Source of the DNA: Pegea sp. RAD2-039
Lineage: Eukaryota; Chordata; Thaliacea; Salpida; Salpidae
DNA length: 64,000 nucleotides
Direction of reading: 5' to 3'
Assembly: GCA_034620365.1 (NCBI GenBank)
Contig: JAQGEQ010000023.1
Coordinates: forward strand, 310,001 to 374,000
Part shown: piece after piece, positions 30,963 to 44,608 of the stretch
Numbering within the stretch: the stretch's first letter is position 1
How the letters are laid out: each line of letters begins with the position of its first letter
The notes under the pieces: model-generated
Told to the model about the DNA's origin: nothing
The model's input: only the letters and a program-made list of their open reading frames with translations
The model's database searches: none
Made by a program: the position numbers and the translations under genes

Positions 30963-31018
30963 TAATTCTTGCCCTGGCCCTGGCTACCATAACTGTTCTG
31001 GGCCGAAGCAGTCCATAC
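30963..31018. other. Isolated GC-rich 56-bp island
   Basis: An abrupt GC-rich stretch inside strongly AT-rich DNA, containing the tandem GCCCTGGCCCTGGCT. On the plus strand one frame reads IILALALATITVLGRSSPYH, which looks like a secretory signal sequence but has no in-frame ATG after an upstream TAG. On the minus strand it reads MVWTASAQNSYGSQGQGKN. Neither has flanking coding sequence or clear splice sites. Codon usage would be unlike any gene here. Nature unknown. Confidence 0.4.
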
Positions 31019-34000
31019 CATATTTTCAACAAGTATATTTGAAATATTGAAATTTTAACTTTAGAAATTAGCAAAACAAGCAAAGACTTTATTGCTACTG
31101 TTGTTCAAATATATTTATTTTTATTCTCTTTGTAAACAATTTCAAAAAACAATTTGAAATTTTTTGACAAAGACTATGTACAATGAATTAAGTCTTTTTA
31201 AAGTTTTCTATAATTGAAAGTTTTTAAATTTAATTTTTATGCTATTTAAGTAGAAATCAATACATTTTTTAACTTGTACAAGCGCTAAAAGTATAAAACT
31301 TATTTACTATATTTATTAAATTAAAAATGATTAAATTCGCATTTAAACGCTTACGTACTTTTGGTACTGGTGTTTCAAAAGTGATTACGACAGTAAAATT
31401 AGAAATAATATTAGCTTTGGCTTCGTTAAAACCCATTTAATCAATTTTATACGAAAACGAAAGAAAAATATTTTAATTTCTCATGGCTAGATTTTTCATT
31501 TTTCAATATTTGTTGAATTTTTTAATCTCTTAATTTAATTCCAACCATATTTTCAATGATATCATTTTTATTCTAAACTATTTTCGTATATCACTTCGAA
31601 TTGCTTTTCAAAAATTAATATTTTCTTTGAATAAAATCATAAAGATAGTAAAGCTTTGTTGAAACTCATTTTTTCAGATATAAATTCTGTTTTTATCTAA
31701 TGGTTTTTTCTACTGAAGCTTAATACCATCAGACGGTTGGTACAAAAGATTGGAATTTATACAAACAATCTTAAGTTTAATTTCATATTTTATTTTACAA
31801 TTTAATAAAGCTAAAATTTAATGAGCATTTTAAAAGATTAAATTAAATTTTACAATTCTTCATAAGTTCTAAGTTTAGCCCAACAGCAAACATTTGGTAA
31901 ATGATAAACCTTAACAGATCTAAATGGCTTTACAACAAACTTTCATTTCTACATTTCCTATTCAATTTTTACATTGAATCATTTTATCCATTTCAAACTT
32001 TGTAAAAATCTGCTGCAAATATCAAATGCTCTTTCAGAGTAAACTACTTGTTTAAAAAAATTAAGAAACGTTTTTAAAGCTGACTGACAAATTTAAAATA
32101 ATTTATTCTGGGAATTAAGAAAAACATATTTTTCAAAGGCTTTTAGATAAACAAAAGATTTATTTTTGCTTTTGGTTTGATAACTTTTATCAGTTTTTAT
32201 TTTTTGTAATTACTTTTAAGTTTTAAAAACGAGAAAGCTCAAGTTATTTTTCTAGGTAACTCTTAGTATTATACGTAAGTAATTGATATTCTTGATCTAG
32301 TTTATCAGAACTTTAAAAGTAGGAATTAAAAAAATAAAACTAAACGAATAGTTTTTCAAACTTTAGTCTGAAACTTTTATTTTTCTATTTTTTATGAGAG
32401 TATCTAGACACTATAATAATTAGTTTTTAATTAGTTTAATATTTTAAGTATACATTTTATTAAAAGAAAAACTTTGATAACTATATATCTAAAGTATAAT
32501 TTGGGTTAAATTAAAATTTGGATGAAAAAAGTATAGATAGTATATAAGCTTAATCAAATGTTCTTTTTTAAGTTACTTATAATACAAATTCAATCAATTT
32601 GTATAGATAATTATCTGTATCTTAAAAGCCATTTTTATGAGTGCTATAATACAAAATGAAGTCAAGTAAAAATTCATAAACAAAAACATGGTAGAACATG
32701 ATGTTTATGTCTTTTAGAAAGTTTCACAAATATTAGCAATTTACTAGCTTTTAGATTATTAAAAAATTATTTGCATGAAAACATCATTGTTTACTGTAAA
32801 ATTTCATGATAAGTTATTTTGTAATTTTCATTAACTTATTATAACCAGTTGTGCAAAAATAAAACAAAGAGATTATGATAAGCTCTATTACAATTTAACA
32901 TTGTTTGTAAGGTACATAGTTGTTTATTTTAATTTTTGTCGATTAAATTGATTGTTAAAAAACAGTTTAGAATGATATTTTTTAATCTTAAAGAGTAAAA
33001 CTGAAAATTTTTAATATTAACACCAGCTTTATTACTTGCAACAAAGCCTCATAATTAAGCTTTTTATATCTAAAGTCAAAGCAAAGAATGTTGGTATAAA
33101 TCATATACCTGCTGATATACTTGTGTCAAGCTAAGGGTTAACAATTTAATTTTATAATCTTACTTGAACAAGAATTGTTTGAAAACTTGTTTGGTAAACA
33201 CTTACCATATAAAGTTATCGATTATTGAAATGTTTATATAGAAGTAAAACACCTTTTTATTTATTCTTCGATTTGATAACGATTTGATAAAATTGATTTA
33301 TTTAGATATTTATATATATCTGCCTAAACTTCGGATGTTTGACTCTTTAAGGTATGATACAAATGCCAAGAACTAGTTCTGTAACTATTATTAAATTCTC
33401 CTTACTATATAAGAAGCGAGATGTTTTTATCAGAAGCAAGTTTGTTTTCAAAGTATATCCAGATCAAAAGCTAAATCTGTTGTTTTAATTTTTACTGATA
33501 AATACTTCTACAGCTTTTAACTTAAAACAAGAATTAACAGATTTTCAAATACTTTTTACCAAACAATATTATACTATATTTTTGAAAATATTTTTAACTA
33601 TCAACATAATTATAAGGTTTGACAAAAAAGACAGAATAAAGAAACTGTGTACTTGTTGTTTTGATATCTTATTTTTTGTTTTTTACAGATAATGATTATA
33701 ATTTACTAATTTTAAAAATCATACTTTTATTCGAATTTAACTCATTTATTTTCACAGAATTTATAAAAACCATTAAAAAACTACTTTTAACCAAAATTCT
33801 CAAATTTTAGATATAAAAATCTGAATTTAATTTTAAATTCAAAATTTATTTATCATCAATTTTTTAATGAAAAAAACAATTTTATTTTTCACATTTTTTA
33901 TAGATTAGTAAAATTGTTATTCATGTTAATCATTTCTGATTTTATTTTAAATCCTAAAAAAGTTTATTATGTAATACACTTTTCACATTTAATAAAAAGA

Positions 34001-34740
34001 ATTATTTTTAATCTAAAACCGTATTTTAACTTTGCAGTAGATAAGAAAAAAGCCTGGCTTAGTTTGTAGATCTACTAATTCTCAATTATAGAGGGATAGT
34101 TTTCAATTATATCTATTTAAAATATATATTCGAAACTTTTAATGTGAATCAAGTAATCAGCTAAACGCTTGATTAAAATTAAAATCAAGATAAATTTTCA
34201 AGGTCTAGTGAGCAAGATGGAAAAAAATATCTGTTGAAGAAAGAAACCTTTTTTCTTTTTCGTTTTACAGATAACACTCTATAACTATCAACTATATAAG
34301 ATCTTATCACTAAGAACTGCTTTGCTGTAAATACTTTTGTCGTTCACTGCTATTTTGATTGTTGGTTGATCTAATTTTTAAACCAGATAATCTGTGCTGA
34401 CAGAAACTACCTCCTAATCAGCTTGCGTTAAGTCTGAAGATGTGTTTTAAAAGTGCAAATAAAGTTCTATTAAGCTCTAAGTCAGAATTGAGTCTTATTT
34501 CTTAACGCTAATTATACCTCACAAAAAATGTGTGAATATGTGTTTATGTTAGAATATCCATAAAAATATCGATCTGTAAGAATAATCTAAAATAAGTTTG
34601 ATTTATTGATAAACCAAAATGTTTTTTTATCGTTGACCTTTATAAGTTTAATTTCTGTTTTATAAACTATTATGACACTAATTACAGTTTTCAGATTTAG
34701 TTAAGGCTTCATCCTTATGCTAACAACTTTTATTTATTCT

Positions 34741-34761
34741 TAGATTTACTAAAATAAGAAA
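34741..34761 (+). other. Splice acceptor upstream of the MAM-gene start codon
   Basis: The pyrimidine-rich tatttattcttag ends at 34743, 18 nt before the ATG at 34762. It would suit either a 5'-UTR intron or trans-splicing. Confidence 0.4.
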
Positions 34762-37700
34762 ATGAAATTAAACAGAATTTTGTTTTTTTTCTTCACAACT
34801 ACCTGCTTCTTGGTATCTGAAGCAGTCGATTTGAAGAAATCTACAGTTTCACGTGTAGCGGTAAATTCATTGATTGATTGTGATTTTAATAAAAATTACA
34901 AAGCAATGTGTGGCTGGAAAAAGGGCAGCAACCAAAAAACCAAAGCTGTCAACTTATGGAAACTTGTTGCAAAAATCAAAAATAGCAATCTTGAAGATAT
35001 TTCTAGACGAGGTGACATTTTTATTTTAACATCTAATGTTCTTAAATGCCTTCCAGAAAGTTCTTAATCTTTTTCTTTAAAATTTGGTTTAAAAAATTAT
35101 ATTTTGTTTCACAAAAGTCGATGACTTCAAAATTTATTTAAATGTGTAAAACTAAAAACCATCTTTCTATTTGATAACTTTTTTGTATAACAAATAACTT
35201 CGATCTTTTAATTTGAAACAACTTAGCTTTTTACTTAATTAGTAAAACTACAAAAAGTTTTCAAATTATTTAAACTATTTTGTTGTTAGCCTAATGATAA
35301 AAAAGAACAGAATCTGTAACAATATAAAGATATAAAGATAGTATCAAGACGTAGAGACAATTTATTAAAGTATTTGAAGAACTATTATGATAATGTTTGC
35401 TTCGTATAGTATGTAAGACTCCTGGTAACATTAAGAACTTCTCCGCATTTGAAAAGATCTTGAATAACAGTAATTAAATCCCATCTCCTTAGTAATGAGA
35501 AATTAACTTGTTTATTAAAAAACCTGTTCTTATTCATAAATTGATATCGTATTTATATGATATATCACCATTCATGTTTTGTAGAAATATTTACGGCTGA
35601 GTAAATTTCTTCTTTTCAATATTCCCAAAAAATCGCCAGAAACATTTTAAGCTCCTGGAAGCTTTTTACTTCACACTAAAGGTTTCAATAAAAGATTTGA
35701 GAAAATTTTAATTTATAAAAAGATAATAAATTGAAAATGTTTTCTATGACAAAAATAAGAGTAATACAAACTACTTACATTAGTTTAGTAAATAACTAAG
35801 TGTAGTAATTTCATTCATCATTTTAGTTTCAAGTATTATTTCCTTGTGGGTTATATGATATCACCAATCAAATTTGTATGCTTTACAGCTACAGCTTACT
35901 ATGTTAAGTTTAATCACTAAAATTTTAAAAAGTATTTTTTAGAAAGTTTATATTTGAAATTTTTCATCTTTAGTATAACAAGAAAAACACATGTACACAA
36001 TTTAAATAATCTGTATGATTTGATTTCTATATAGAAAGAATTATTGAAAGATATTGTTAGCAGATGAAGCTTATGTATCTACAGATATTTCTTGACTTTT
36101 TACTAAAAGTATAATTAAGCGGCCAATTGATATTATCTAATAAATAAAACTTTAAATTTAGCAACGATTTATAAATAACCAGATAACATTATTCTTATCT
36201 ACAAAATATACATTTTTGTGTTAAGTTTTTAAGTGATGGTTATTTTAAGACATGTTTTTAAAATCTAATTCTTTATCACAGGAGGAAAATTTCTCGTCTT
36301 TCGTCCACGTCATCAACGCACGGGAACCTCATCTACTTTAAGAAGCAAATACTTTCGGATGCAGAAAAATGTACAAGAAGTTTGTTTGTCTTTCTACATT
36401 AGTATTGGTGTTCATGGAAAAGTGAAAAGCTCTTTGGTATCAGCTCTATCTAAACTCGAAGGTTGTTGAATATTCCTTCCATCAAATAAGCAAGATAGTT
36501 TAATTTGAGATATTTCAGTTTATGTAGTTCCAAAAGGAGGTAAAAGAAAACATCACAACTTGGTGTGGAGTAGCTATCAGGTGGGTCAGTCTGAAAGGTT
36601 TCAACTTGTCACAATCAGAATCAATCGCTCTACTTTACGACCTATAAACGTAAGTTCTTGTTAATCCTCATAAAGTTCGATGTTTTATTCTAGTATCAAA
36701 TTTTTAGAATATTTTCTAAAATTTTATCATACTTATATCTTTATAAAGTGTTTGATTTACAGCTTTCATAGTTTTTATTCTTAATGTAAGCTCCTTATCA
36801 CCTTGTCCATTGCTAAGTAGCAGAAAATTGCTAGTTGAATCGTACTCAGTGAGTTTGTGGTTTTACTACAATGAGCTTAAACCTGCTTAGAGCTTTTACA
36901 AGTATGCAGACAGGTAAAAGTGATGTAAGTGTAAAATTGAAACTACAATGCTACAAATAACAGCAAACAAAACAGACTCATTTTATTAAATAAAATCAGT
37001 AATGAAAGCAATCAGTTTAAACTAAATAATAGTTTAAAATAATATTTGTTTTTATGAGATTTTAAGCTAGTTTCTATAGACAAAGTAATTTATCTAAATT
37101 ATGAATGTTTTAATTATAACCCAAAGATTTATATAACAATTTTGTGGTATATTTAATTAAAAGCTAGAATATTTCAAGTATTTAGAGAAAAGTTATATTT
37201 AGATCTAATGTGTTGTTTTAATAATAAGTGGAACCTAGAATGGAAACTATTCAGTTTAGATGTAAGTATTTAATTATAAGTAGAAATGTAAAATGTTTAA
37301 ACTTATATATTTTAAAGAATACCTTTAAACTCATTAATCAAATAAGCTATTAGTGAAACTAATATTCTAAAATTACCAGAAATAACATAAATTTGTTAAA
37401 ATAAAAAAATATATTTATTGATAATGATTATTAAATGTAAAAAAAATCAAGTAACCACCTAGAAACAACAAGATGAACAAGATGTAATCTGTTCAAACAA
37501 ACGTAATTAAATGACCAGATTGATTTTACAGAAATGTAATTATTTGCCTTTAAAATAACGATTAAGTAGTTTACTAGTAATTTAGAAATTTTTTATCATG
37601 AAAATAACTGAATTAAATTAAAAAACCATTTAAGATTATTTTTGATTAACTAACACGTCAACACACATATTTGAAATAGATCTTTGTAAAAAGTAAATTA

Positions 37701-40700
37701 AAAACTTAAAAAAATAAGCGGTTTTAAAAGATTATCTTATAATACATGACCAAATCTATTAAATTCAATGATTATAATCATACTAAAGAATTCTTGTAAA
37801 AATATATAGTGATTAACTCTACCTAAAAACCTAGAAAAAATAGTCTGTAAAGCTAAAAATTTATTTTTAACGAAATAGTATTTTTTAGTCTTATGTCATG
37901 TGTTTTAAAAGTTGATGACGTAATGATTGTTAAAACTAATGCAAGTAAATATAAAGTCGCACGAAAGCTAACAGACTGGCTCTTTGTTACGCCTTGTCTC
38001 GTATAACTTTGACAAAAAACAGGCATTTGAAATGAAATGCTTGCCAAGTTTTATATTCGACATTCACAAGTAAATCGACCGTTAATAATTACAACATGCG
38101 CTCACAAGCTCCACCAAGTGGCAAACAATAAACACAAAGTAATTTTTTCCCCAGAAATACATCGCTCCAGCCTCTTTCAACATTTAATTAAATCTTTCAG
38201 ATTCTATCAAGACTTAACTTATTAAATCCTTATGTTCAACTCGAGAAAGAACTTAAAATTATCCATAAAAAAGATTTATAATGTTATTGTTAAATTTGTA
38301 AAGTGTTTGTAGATAATGATTTATTATGGAGATTTTTTAAACCAGCAAAAATCATTTCTAAATTCAGATTTACTAAAGAATTTTTTCTTCATTTTGCAAT
38401 GAAACAACTTTAAATTAAATTATCAATATTACAGTGAAGAAAATATTTCTTTTTAGTGTTGCTAACGAATAAGTTTCACTTTTCAAAATCTATCTACTTG
38501 TGGTAGGTTGGACTCGAACTTTACTGTATTGTTTATTGTTCTTCTAAGCAACCACTAAGCTGTTATATAATATGATAGTCTGTACGTTAAAGAATTTCTA
38601 TTTTATCTAGAAATAAAGTTGGCTTTACTATCAGCTTTTTAACCATTCGATTGAAAGAATTTCAATGTCTCTGTAAAAAATAACTCTTTTTATACAACAA
38701 AATTTAGGAAATTTCTTTAAAAATTTTAATTTTAGAGTTTATTAAAAGTACTAAAAACAAATAAATCTTCTTAGCTTTATAGTGAAAGTCTATGAGGTAA
38801 AGATTATAGTCAAAACGCCAGAAATACTCTGAATATCTTTGTCAAGATGTCTTTTATTTTGAATGAGTACTTAACCCAAGACCTAATACTTAGAAGATAG
38901 ATGCGTCAACATGAAAATAAAAGATATAAATTTTTTAAATGGTTTTATCTTGAGTACTTGTAATTGTCTTTAAAAATTGTTTTTTTAAAAATTAATTCGA
39001 TTGGATATATTTTTCTCGTGGCAGAAAAAGGAATTTTAAAACTTTAAAAAACATATTTTTATCACAAGGCCAATTATATTTTTAAGATTATTTTTATAAT
39101 CTTTAACATTCTTACCATTGATTAAAGTTAGATTAAATACCAGTCTTTACATATAGCAATCACCTTCTATCAATCATTAATAAAAAACTCTTGATGAATT
39201 TTGCAAATTAATCAAGATATTGAAAATACTTGATCAGCTTTAACAAATATTAGAAATGTAAATATAAAAAGAGGTTTTGTTTCATTTTTTTGATTTTTTA
39301 TAAGATTTAGAATTAATCTACCTTCAAGCCATTTGTATGTAATTGCATAATCAAAATTGGCTGCATTATATTAAAGTATTTCTTAGAACATTTTAAAGAT
39401 TTATTCTTTTCCTTAATTACAAAATCTTCCAAATAATTTCAGTATTTCAAAGATATTTTTTAACTTTTAATACCAAAAACCTCCTTTTAAATTTTGATTT
39501 AAGATTTAGACAGGTAAAATTAAAGGAAAGTTTTAGGAGATTTAAAGGAAACCAAAAAAACATTTTTCAACTAGAGAATGGAAAGCTTAATATTGTCAAA
39601 GACAAAATTATTCTATTATTTTTTAAATTTGTGTTTTAAAACCTGATTGGTTTGTGTGATTATTACGAAAGTTATTGTTGTCATTGCAAATAATACTTAT
39701 TTTTCTTGAAACCGACGTAAAACTGTTATGAAATCTGTAATTTACAAGAATGTCAGCATTCAGGTTTTTTCATCAAATTTATTTTCAATTTACAGAAAAC
39801 TAAATTTCGTGTATATCTTCAAGCAACGAAGGGAACTTCTTCTAAATCTTATATAGCGGTTGATGAAATAAGACTTCGAAATTGTGGACGAGGTTAACGA
39901 ATTTTAATTCTTTAATTTCAGTTTCACTTCTTACATTATTAAAACAAAGTCTATATAAGAACTGGCATAGTAGTCAAACGATAAGACTTCTAATTAATAT
40001 TTGAATAGTAAATTTTAGTTTAAATTTGGTTGACGATCTTGATGTCTATTTTGGCTTTATAAAATAAAACCTTAACATAATTTAGCTCAACTTACAGATA
40101 AAAGTGTTATTACAAATTGGGAAATAACCATCAATTAAAAAGTATAAAGAAACTTTTGTAGTAGACAATCTACATGAAATATTTTTTATTTCTACAAAAA
40201 AATATTGTTAAAGAGTCTAATTATCAAATAAAAGTTTAAGTCGCGTGACTTTACCGATAACATATTGAAATGATGATGTGCTAAACCTTACAACAATAAT
40301 ACTTATTGCTAAGGTGAACTAATCGATTTTAAGGCTTCATTATTTATGATTTTGATTGTTTGAATTACTAAGCCTTTATAGATCTAACAATAATTGAAGA
40401 TTTTAGAAATACTAAAATTATTATCTTCTCAAAAAGGTTTTACTGAAGAGAGTAATCAAGTCACTGTATCTCCTGGTATCATAACTTCAACAACATATGC
40501 ACTTCCAGCTCAACGAAACACTAACATTTACACTCAGGTATTTCCTTTTATTCTTAAAGTTTAAAAAAATATTTAAGTGATTAATATTCTGTGCAGCTTT
40601 AAACCACTAATCTGCTATTTTTTAGTTTGTGTTCTTAATGATGATTTATATGAATAATAACATAATAAATGTTTATATTAATCGGTTTATAATAATTAAT

Positions 40701-42086
40701 TATATATATATCAGTTAAAATACAAACAATTAGAAATAAGTTTAAGAATAAGACTTCCTTTTTGAAACACTTTGCACTCAACTAATATTAACACTTTTCA
40801 ATCTTTATACAGCATAAAAGCTCAGAATCTCATCAAGCATTTAATGAAGATCGGGTTAATCGGTATGTTACAAGACGGTACAAGACCACAACTAAAGTAA
40901 TTGCTGGTAAGCAATAAATTGATAAAGTAAAGTGATGATTTTAAAATATATTTTTTTGCTACAAATATTAACAAAATGGGTTTTTAGAATCTCAGCCATG
41001 TGAATTATTGGAATATACATCAAATCTTGCAAAGTGTCTCAGAAGCTTCTTTGTCGAAATAGCATCAGTACCAACTGAATGCAGGTTTGTTTATTTATTG
41101 TACTTCATTTTCTAAGTTTCTAAAGCTAAAGTTGAAATCTTATTGCTTCAGTATAATTTGTTTAATGAGTTTCGATAAATTAGTATAAAGAGAAAATACC
41201 TTTTGAAGATTTATTGCTATTTTTTAAATTTACCCAAAATATATTTGTGAGCTTTTGTTTACATAAAGAACAAATTTATTATTTAAAACGTTTATTTTCG
41301 TTGACATCTTCTTATAGTGAATAAAAATATTTAAAACTGTTTTATAGTTTTGTTTTTACGTTTATGAAAGCTTCAACTTTTTGTTGAGTTTAAAAATCAA
41401 TAATATAATATCCTAATATCCTGTTTCCTGGTTTACAATTTAAATATCAAAATGAATTATTTAAACTAATTAATGTATTCAACTTTTCACAGCTCTCTTT
41501 ATGAGGATCTAGAAGCATGTGTGAGTAAAGTTGCTGACTCATGTGTTCCATCATCTAACATACTGCATCAAACTGTTAATGATACAGTTATTGATATACT
41601 ACGAAACAACTTGAAAGTTAAAAAAGTAAGCAAGACTAAAACAAAATGACATTTTTTATCTGATACATCTTTTCAGGTTTATTGTTCTGAACAAGGAGCT
41701 TTTGTTTATCCGAGTTTTACATCTAATCATTTACCTAGATGTGATAATCTATACTTGAAAGAAGTTCATAATTGTTCATTGACTTTTAAAAACACTTTTC
41801 AAACTCATCACGGACTTGACCTTTGCAGGTAAGTTTCAAGCGTTTATCTAGATTCAAATATTTTGAATATATTTTAATAAGTTCAATCTAAATCATTTCT
41901 AGTGAGTACTACAAAGCAAATGAGTGTCAACGTCATGTCACTGCGTCACGATGCAGATTTGAGCTACAAGACATGCTTGTGTTTGGATTACAACTTCAAT
42001 ACCAGTATTCTCATAACCCATTTTGTCAAGAAGTGCCTATTAGTGCCTGGTGGCCATCAGATACAGAAACTCAGCCATTAACTTAA
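34762..42086 (+). CDS. Secreted MAM-domain protein with two tandem six-cysteine modules
   Basis: Ten phase-consistent exons: 34762-35011, 36282-36461, 36519-36649, 39796-39892, 40407-40537, 40813-40906, 40988-41084, 41493-41625, 41677-41828, 41903-42086; 482 residues. Residues 1-21 form a signal peptide. Exons 1-4 encode one MAM domain with its four cysteines (DCDF, MCGW, VCLSF, RNCGR) and a typical IAVDEI near the end; MAM domains mediate extracellular protein contacts. A Ser/Thr-rich linker (exons 5-6) follows, then two cysteine-rich modules (exons 7-9 and 9-10) with cysteine spacings 11-14-10-7-29 and 10-16-8-8-23. An intron falls right after the third cysteine codon in both, in phase 2. 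No transmembrane segment is seen, so the product is probably secreted. I do not recognise the module; nematode DUF19/T20D4.11-like repeats are a loose resemblance only. Function unknown. Confidence 0.82.
38500..38566 (-). repeat. Degenerate tRNA-like relic in intron 3 of the MAM gene
   Basis: On the minus strand it reads AGCTTAGTGGTTGCTTAGAA, resembling an A-box, followed about 30 nt later by AGTTCGAGTCCAACC, a good match to a tRNA B-box/T-arm. Stems are eroded. It looks like a tRNA pseudogene or the head of a tRNA-derived SINE. Confidence 0.4.
39963..40030 (+). repeat. Degenerate tRNA-like relic in intron 4 of the MAM gene
   Basis: GGCATAGTAGTCAAACGATA resembles a D-arm, GACTTCTAATT an anticodon arm with TCT in place, and AGTTTAAATTTG a decayed T-arm. 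The arms pair poorly, so this is at best a relic. Confidence 0.3.
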
Positions 42087-42339
42087 ACTGTATTCAAAAA
42101 TGTTGCCTGCTTCGTTTACTTGTCATTACCAAGTACAACAAATAAGCAAGACTATTTGAATATAGAAAAAAATTCCCTATGCAATATTTACGTTTTACTT
42201 TCAGCAGTTTTCTCGTTTAGTGGTGTAAAAATTGACTTTATTTTCATTTAGTTTATTACTACCAGTCGTTGTTGGAAAGACTTGGAGGTAAAAACATGCT
42301 GTTTCGGGGATAATATTTTTAAGTTATGTATTTATTGTT

Positions 42340-42345
42340 AATAAA
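42340..42345 (+). terminator. Candidate poly(A) signal of the MAM gene
   Basis: AATAAA about 255 nt after the TAA at 42084-42086, followed by T/G-rich sequence. Position is reasonable for a 3' UTR. Confidence 0.4.
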
Positions 42346-44592
42346 AGTTATCAATTTCATTCCTTGAACATTTTTTCCAATTATTTATTAAAGTATTTAG
42401 CAAATTGTAAAATTCATTTTAGAGTTTAGGAGTTTTGAAATTAAGTGTCAAGCTTTTGCTTTGTTTGCTCCAATGTAGACCTCATTTTTATTCAGTCAAA
42501 ATTTAGAAGCAAAAACTTGTTATCAGGAAAACTTAACAAAACATAATAAATAATCAACTGAAAAGTTGTTAATTTTTTTAAGTGAAATTTTTTTAATTAA
42601 TTCATATTTTTATCCAACATAAAATCCGAATAGTTTTTATAGAATAAAGAAAGTTTGTTTGTACTTATTAAATTAATTGTTTAAATATTTCAACGGTTTG
42701 TAAAAATGTTTATTAATTTCTCAAAATTAATTTATGCTTTCTGCCTGATTAGAGTTACAAATCCAAAATAAAATCTGAAAGTGAGATAAAAATCTATAAG
42801 AAATTTAAACTAAACTGTAAATATCGGTTAAAAAATAAAAACTTTAAATGCTTTTTAATAAAAGAACTAAGAATAAGATACTTAAGCAATAAAGATAATC
42901 ATATCTTCAAATAAATACATAAAAGATCTAAAATATGAAAAAAACTGATGAAAGAAGTAAATAAAACTTTTCTAATTTTTATTTTAATAGTTTTAGTAGT
43001 TTATTCTACTTTTAAAGTATTTAAACTATTTTTCGTTTTCTAACAAATAATTTGGCTCATTTATGTCTGATGATATATATTTTTGACAAATTTATCTTAT
43101 ATACTTTATCAATTAAAGTATAAAGTTGTAAATAGTCAAGTAGAGTCTAATATTTAGCTACTACAAATATAAAGCGGTAATTAAAATTTTGAATTTAAAG
43201 GCTGACAATTTTTTATGGAAATTCATTAACTTAAACAAATAGTTTCAGTTGAAGTGTAAGTAATTTTTACTGACTTAATAAGTACAAGAGAGTATTCTTA
43301 TTAATTTCTTAGTTTCAAATTTAAGATTTGATATTCCCAAAATGGCTTTTTTAAAAGAATTACTTAAAAAACTACAGCTAAAAACTGTATTAAAAGTTTT
43401 AATTACGATTATTTTTGTTTTAAACTTTTCAGTCAGAATGATTCTTTTAATAAGCTTTACAAGGTCGTAACGTAATCCGACCAAATTCGTTATCTACGAA
43501 AGAAAATTTGCTTCTGACCATATATTTGTTGAATAATAAACTTTTATGTTTACATGATATCTTTTTCTTTGCAACAATTTTCTATTAGTTTTTGATATTA
43601 TATTTTCAATTGTTATAATTGTTATAACAAAATATTTTCTTTTTGAAATTGTTATCTAATACAAATTGGTTTGTAATTATTTAATTAACTAAATTAATGG
43701 TTTATAATCTAGCAAATTGATTCATGGTTGTTTTTGGTGTAAATTAAATTCTATTTAATTTTGTACTATTTTTATTTTGACAAATCAACACTATTATTCT
43801 AATAAAAATGATTCTAGTTTTGCTATTTTATTTTATATTTATTTTTATCAAGATATGCAGATAGTCAACATTTTTTGATAAATCTTTAAATTCTTTTGTT
43901 GCTTTTTAATCTTATAAAATTGTTTAGCAATTATAAAATTTCAAGTTTTTATAATTTTCTTCTTCTGTACTTATTAAAGAAACTATTTTTACTTTTTAAA
44001 TACTAATCTTCATTATAAATAGTTGATTTGTAGTTGTTTATTATTAGACAATGATTTTAGTTTAATTTGTTTTCTTAAAATCACTTTAATAAAATTTGAA
44101 GTTTTCATATTAAGATTTAGGCTACATACAGATGTATAAATAATTTATTACCTTCTACTTATACTTAATACTATAATTTCTATACTAATGGCAAAAAATT
44201 AATATTTGATGTGGCTAAGACCTTATTTAAGAAAGACTTTATTTGAGAAAAAGATTTCTAGAAAATTTATATTCTGAAGTTCAAAATCATACAATGTATT
44301 CGAAAAAGATGCCTATCATGGTTTATTTTTTATAATAAATAATAATTTTAGCATTCATACAGTTAAAATGTTTATTAAGATTAAAATAAATGACTTTTTG
44401 TTTGATTACTTTGTTATATGTTAAATACAATCTTATATCTATAAGATCTTACTTAAAATTTGTAATATTTGATACATATAAATGATTAATCATTGCATTA
44501 ACTTGATGCTTTGCATTATTTGAGTCATTAAACATTTATTTGTCATTTACAATAAAACATATTTTTATTAAAAGAAGCTTGATTAAAAGAAA

Positions 44593-44608
44593 TTATATAT
44601 ATATATAT
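44593..44608. repeat. Short (TA)n microsatellite
   Basis: Eight TA units in AT-rich intergenic DNA upstream of MST. Confidence 0.8.

Larger units (their letters stand above)
21862..34740. other. PBX 3' UTR and second gene desert
   Basis: The first roughly 500 bases are PBX 3' UTR. The rest shows no recognisable exon; short open frames at 23812-24018, 25185-25388 and 25874-26059 look random. Structures noted separately are a tRNA-like relic (27825-27888), a 12-bp inverted repeat (29165-29194), three TGACGTCATCA motifs (29889-30292), a hairpin and GC-rich island (30893-31018). Less AT-rich patches at about 26160-26330, 27960-28090 and 34280-34450 are not coding by eye and could be conserved non-coding elements. 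Confidence 0.55.

Noticed and set aside
37853..38225. Two overlapping opposite-strand frames of about 60 codons in the MAM intron
   Set aside because: No domain, no splice context, and both cover the same less AT-rich block; recorded only as a composition anomaly.
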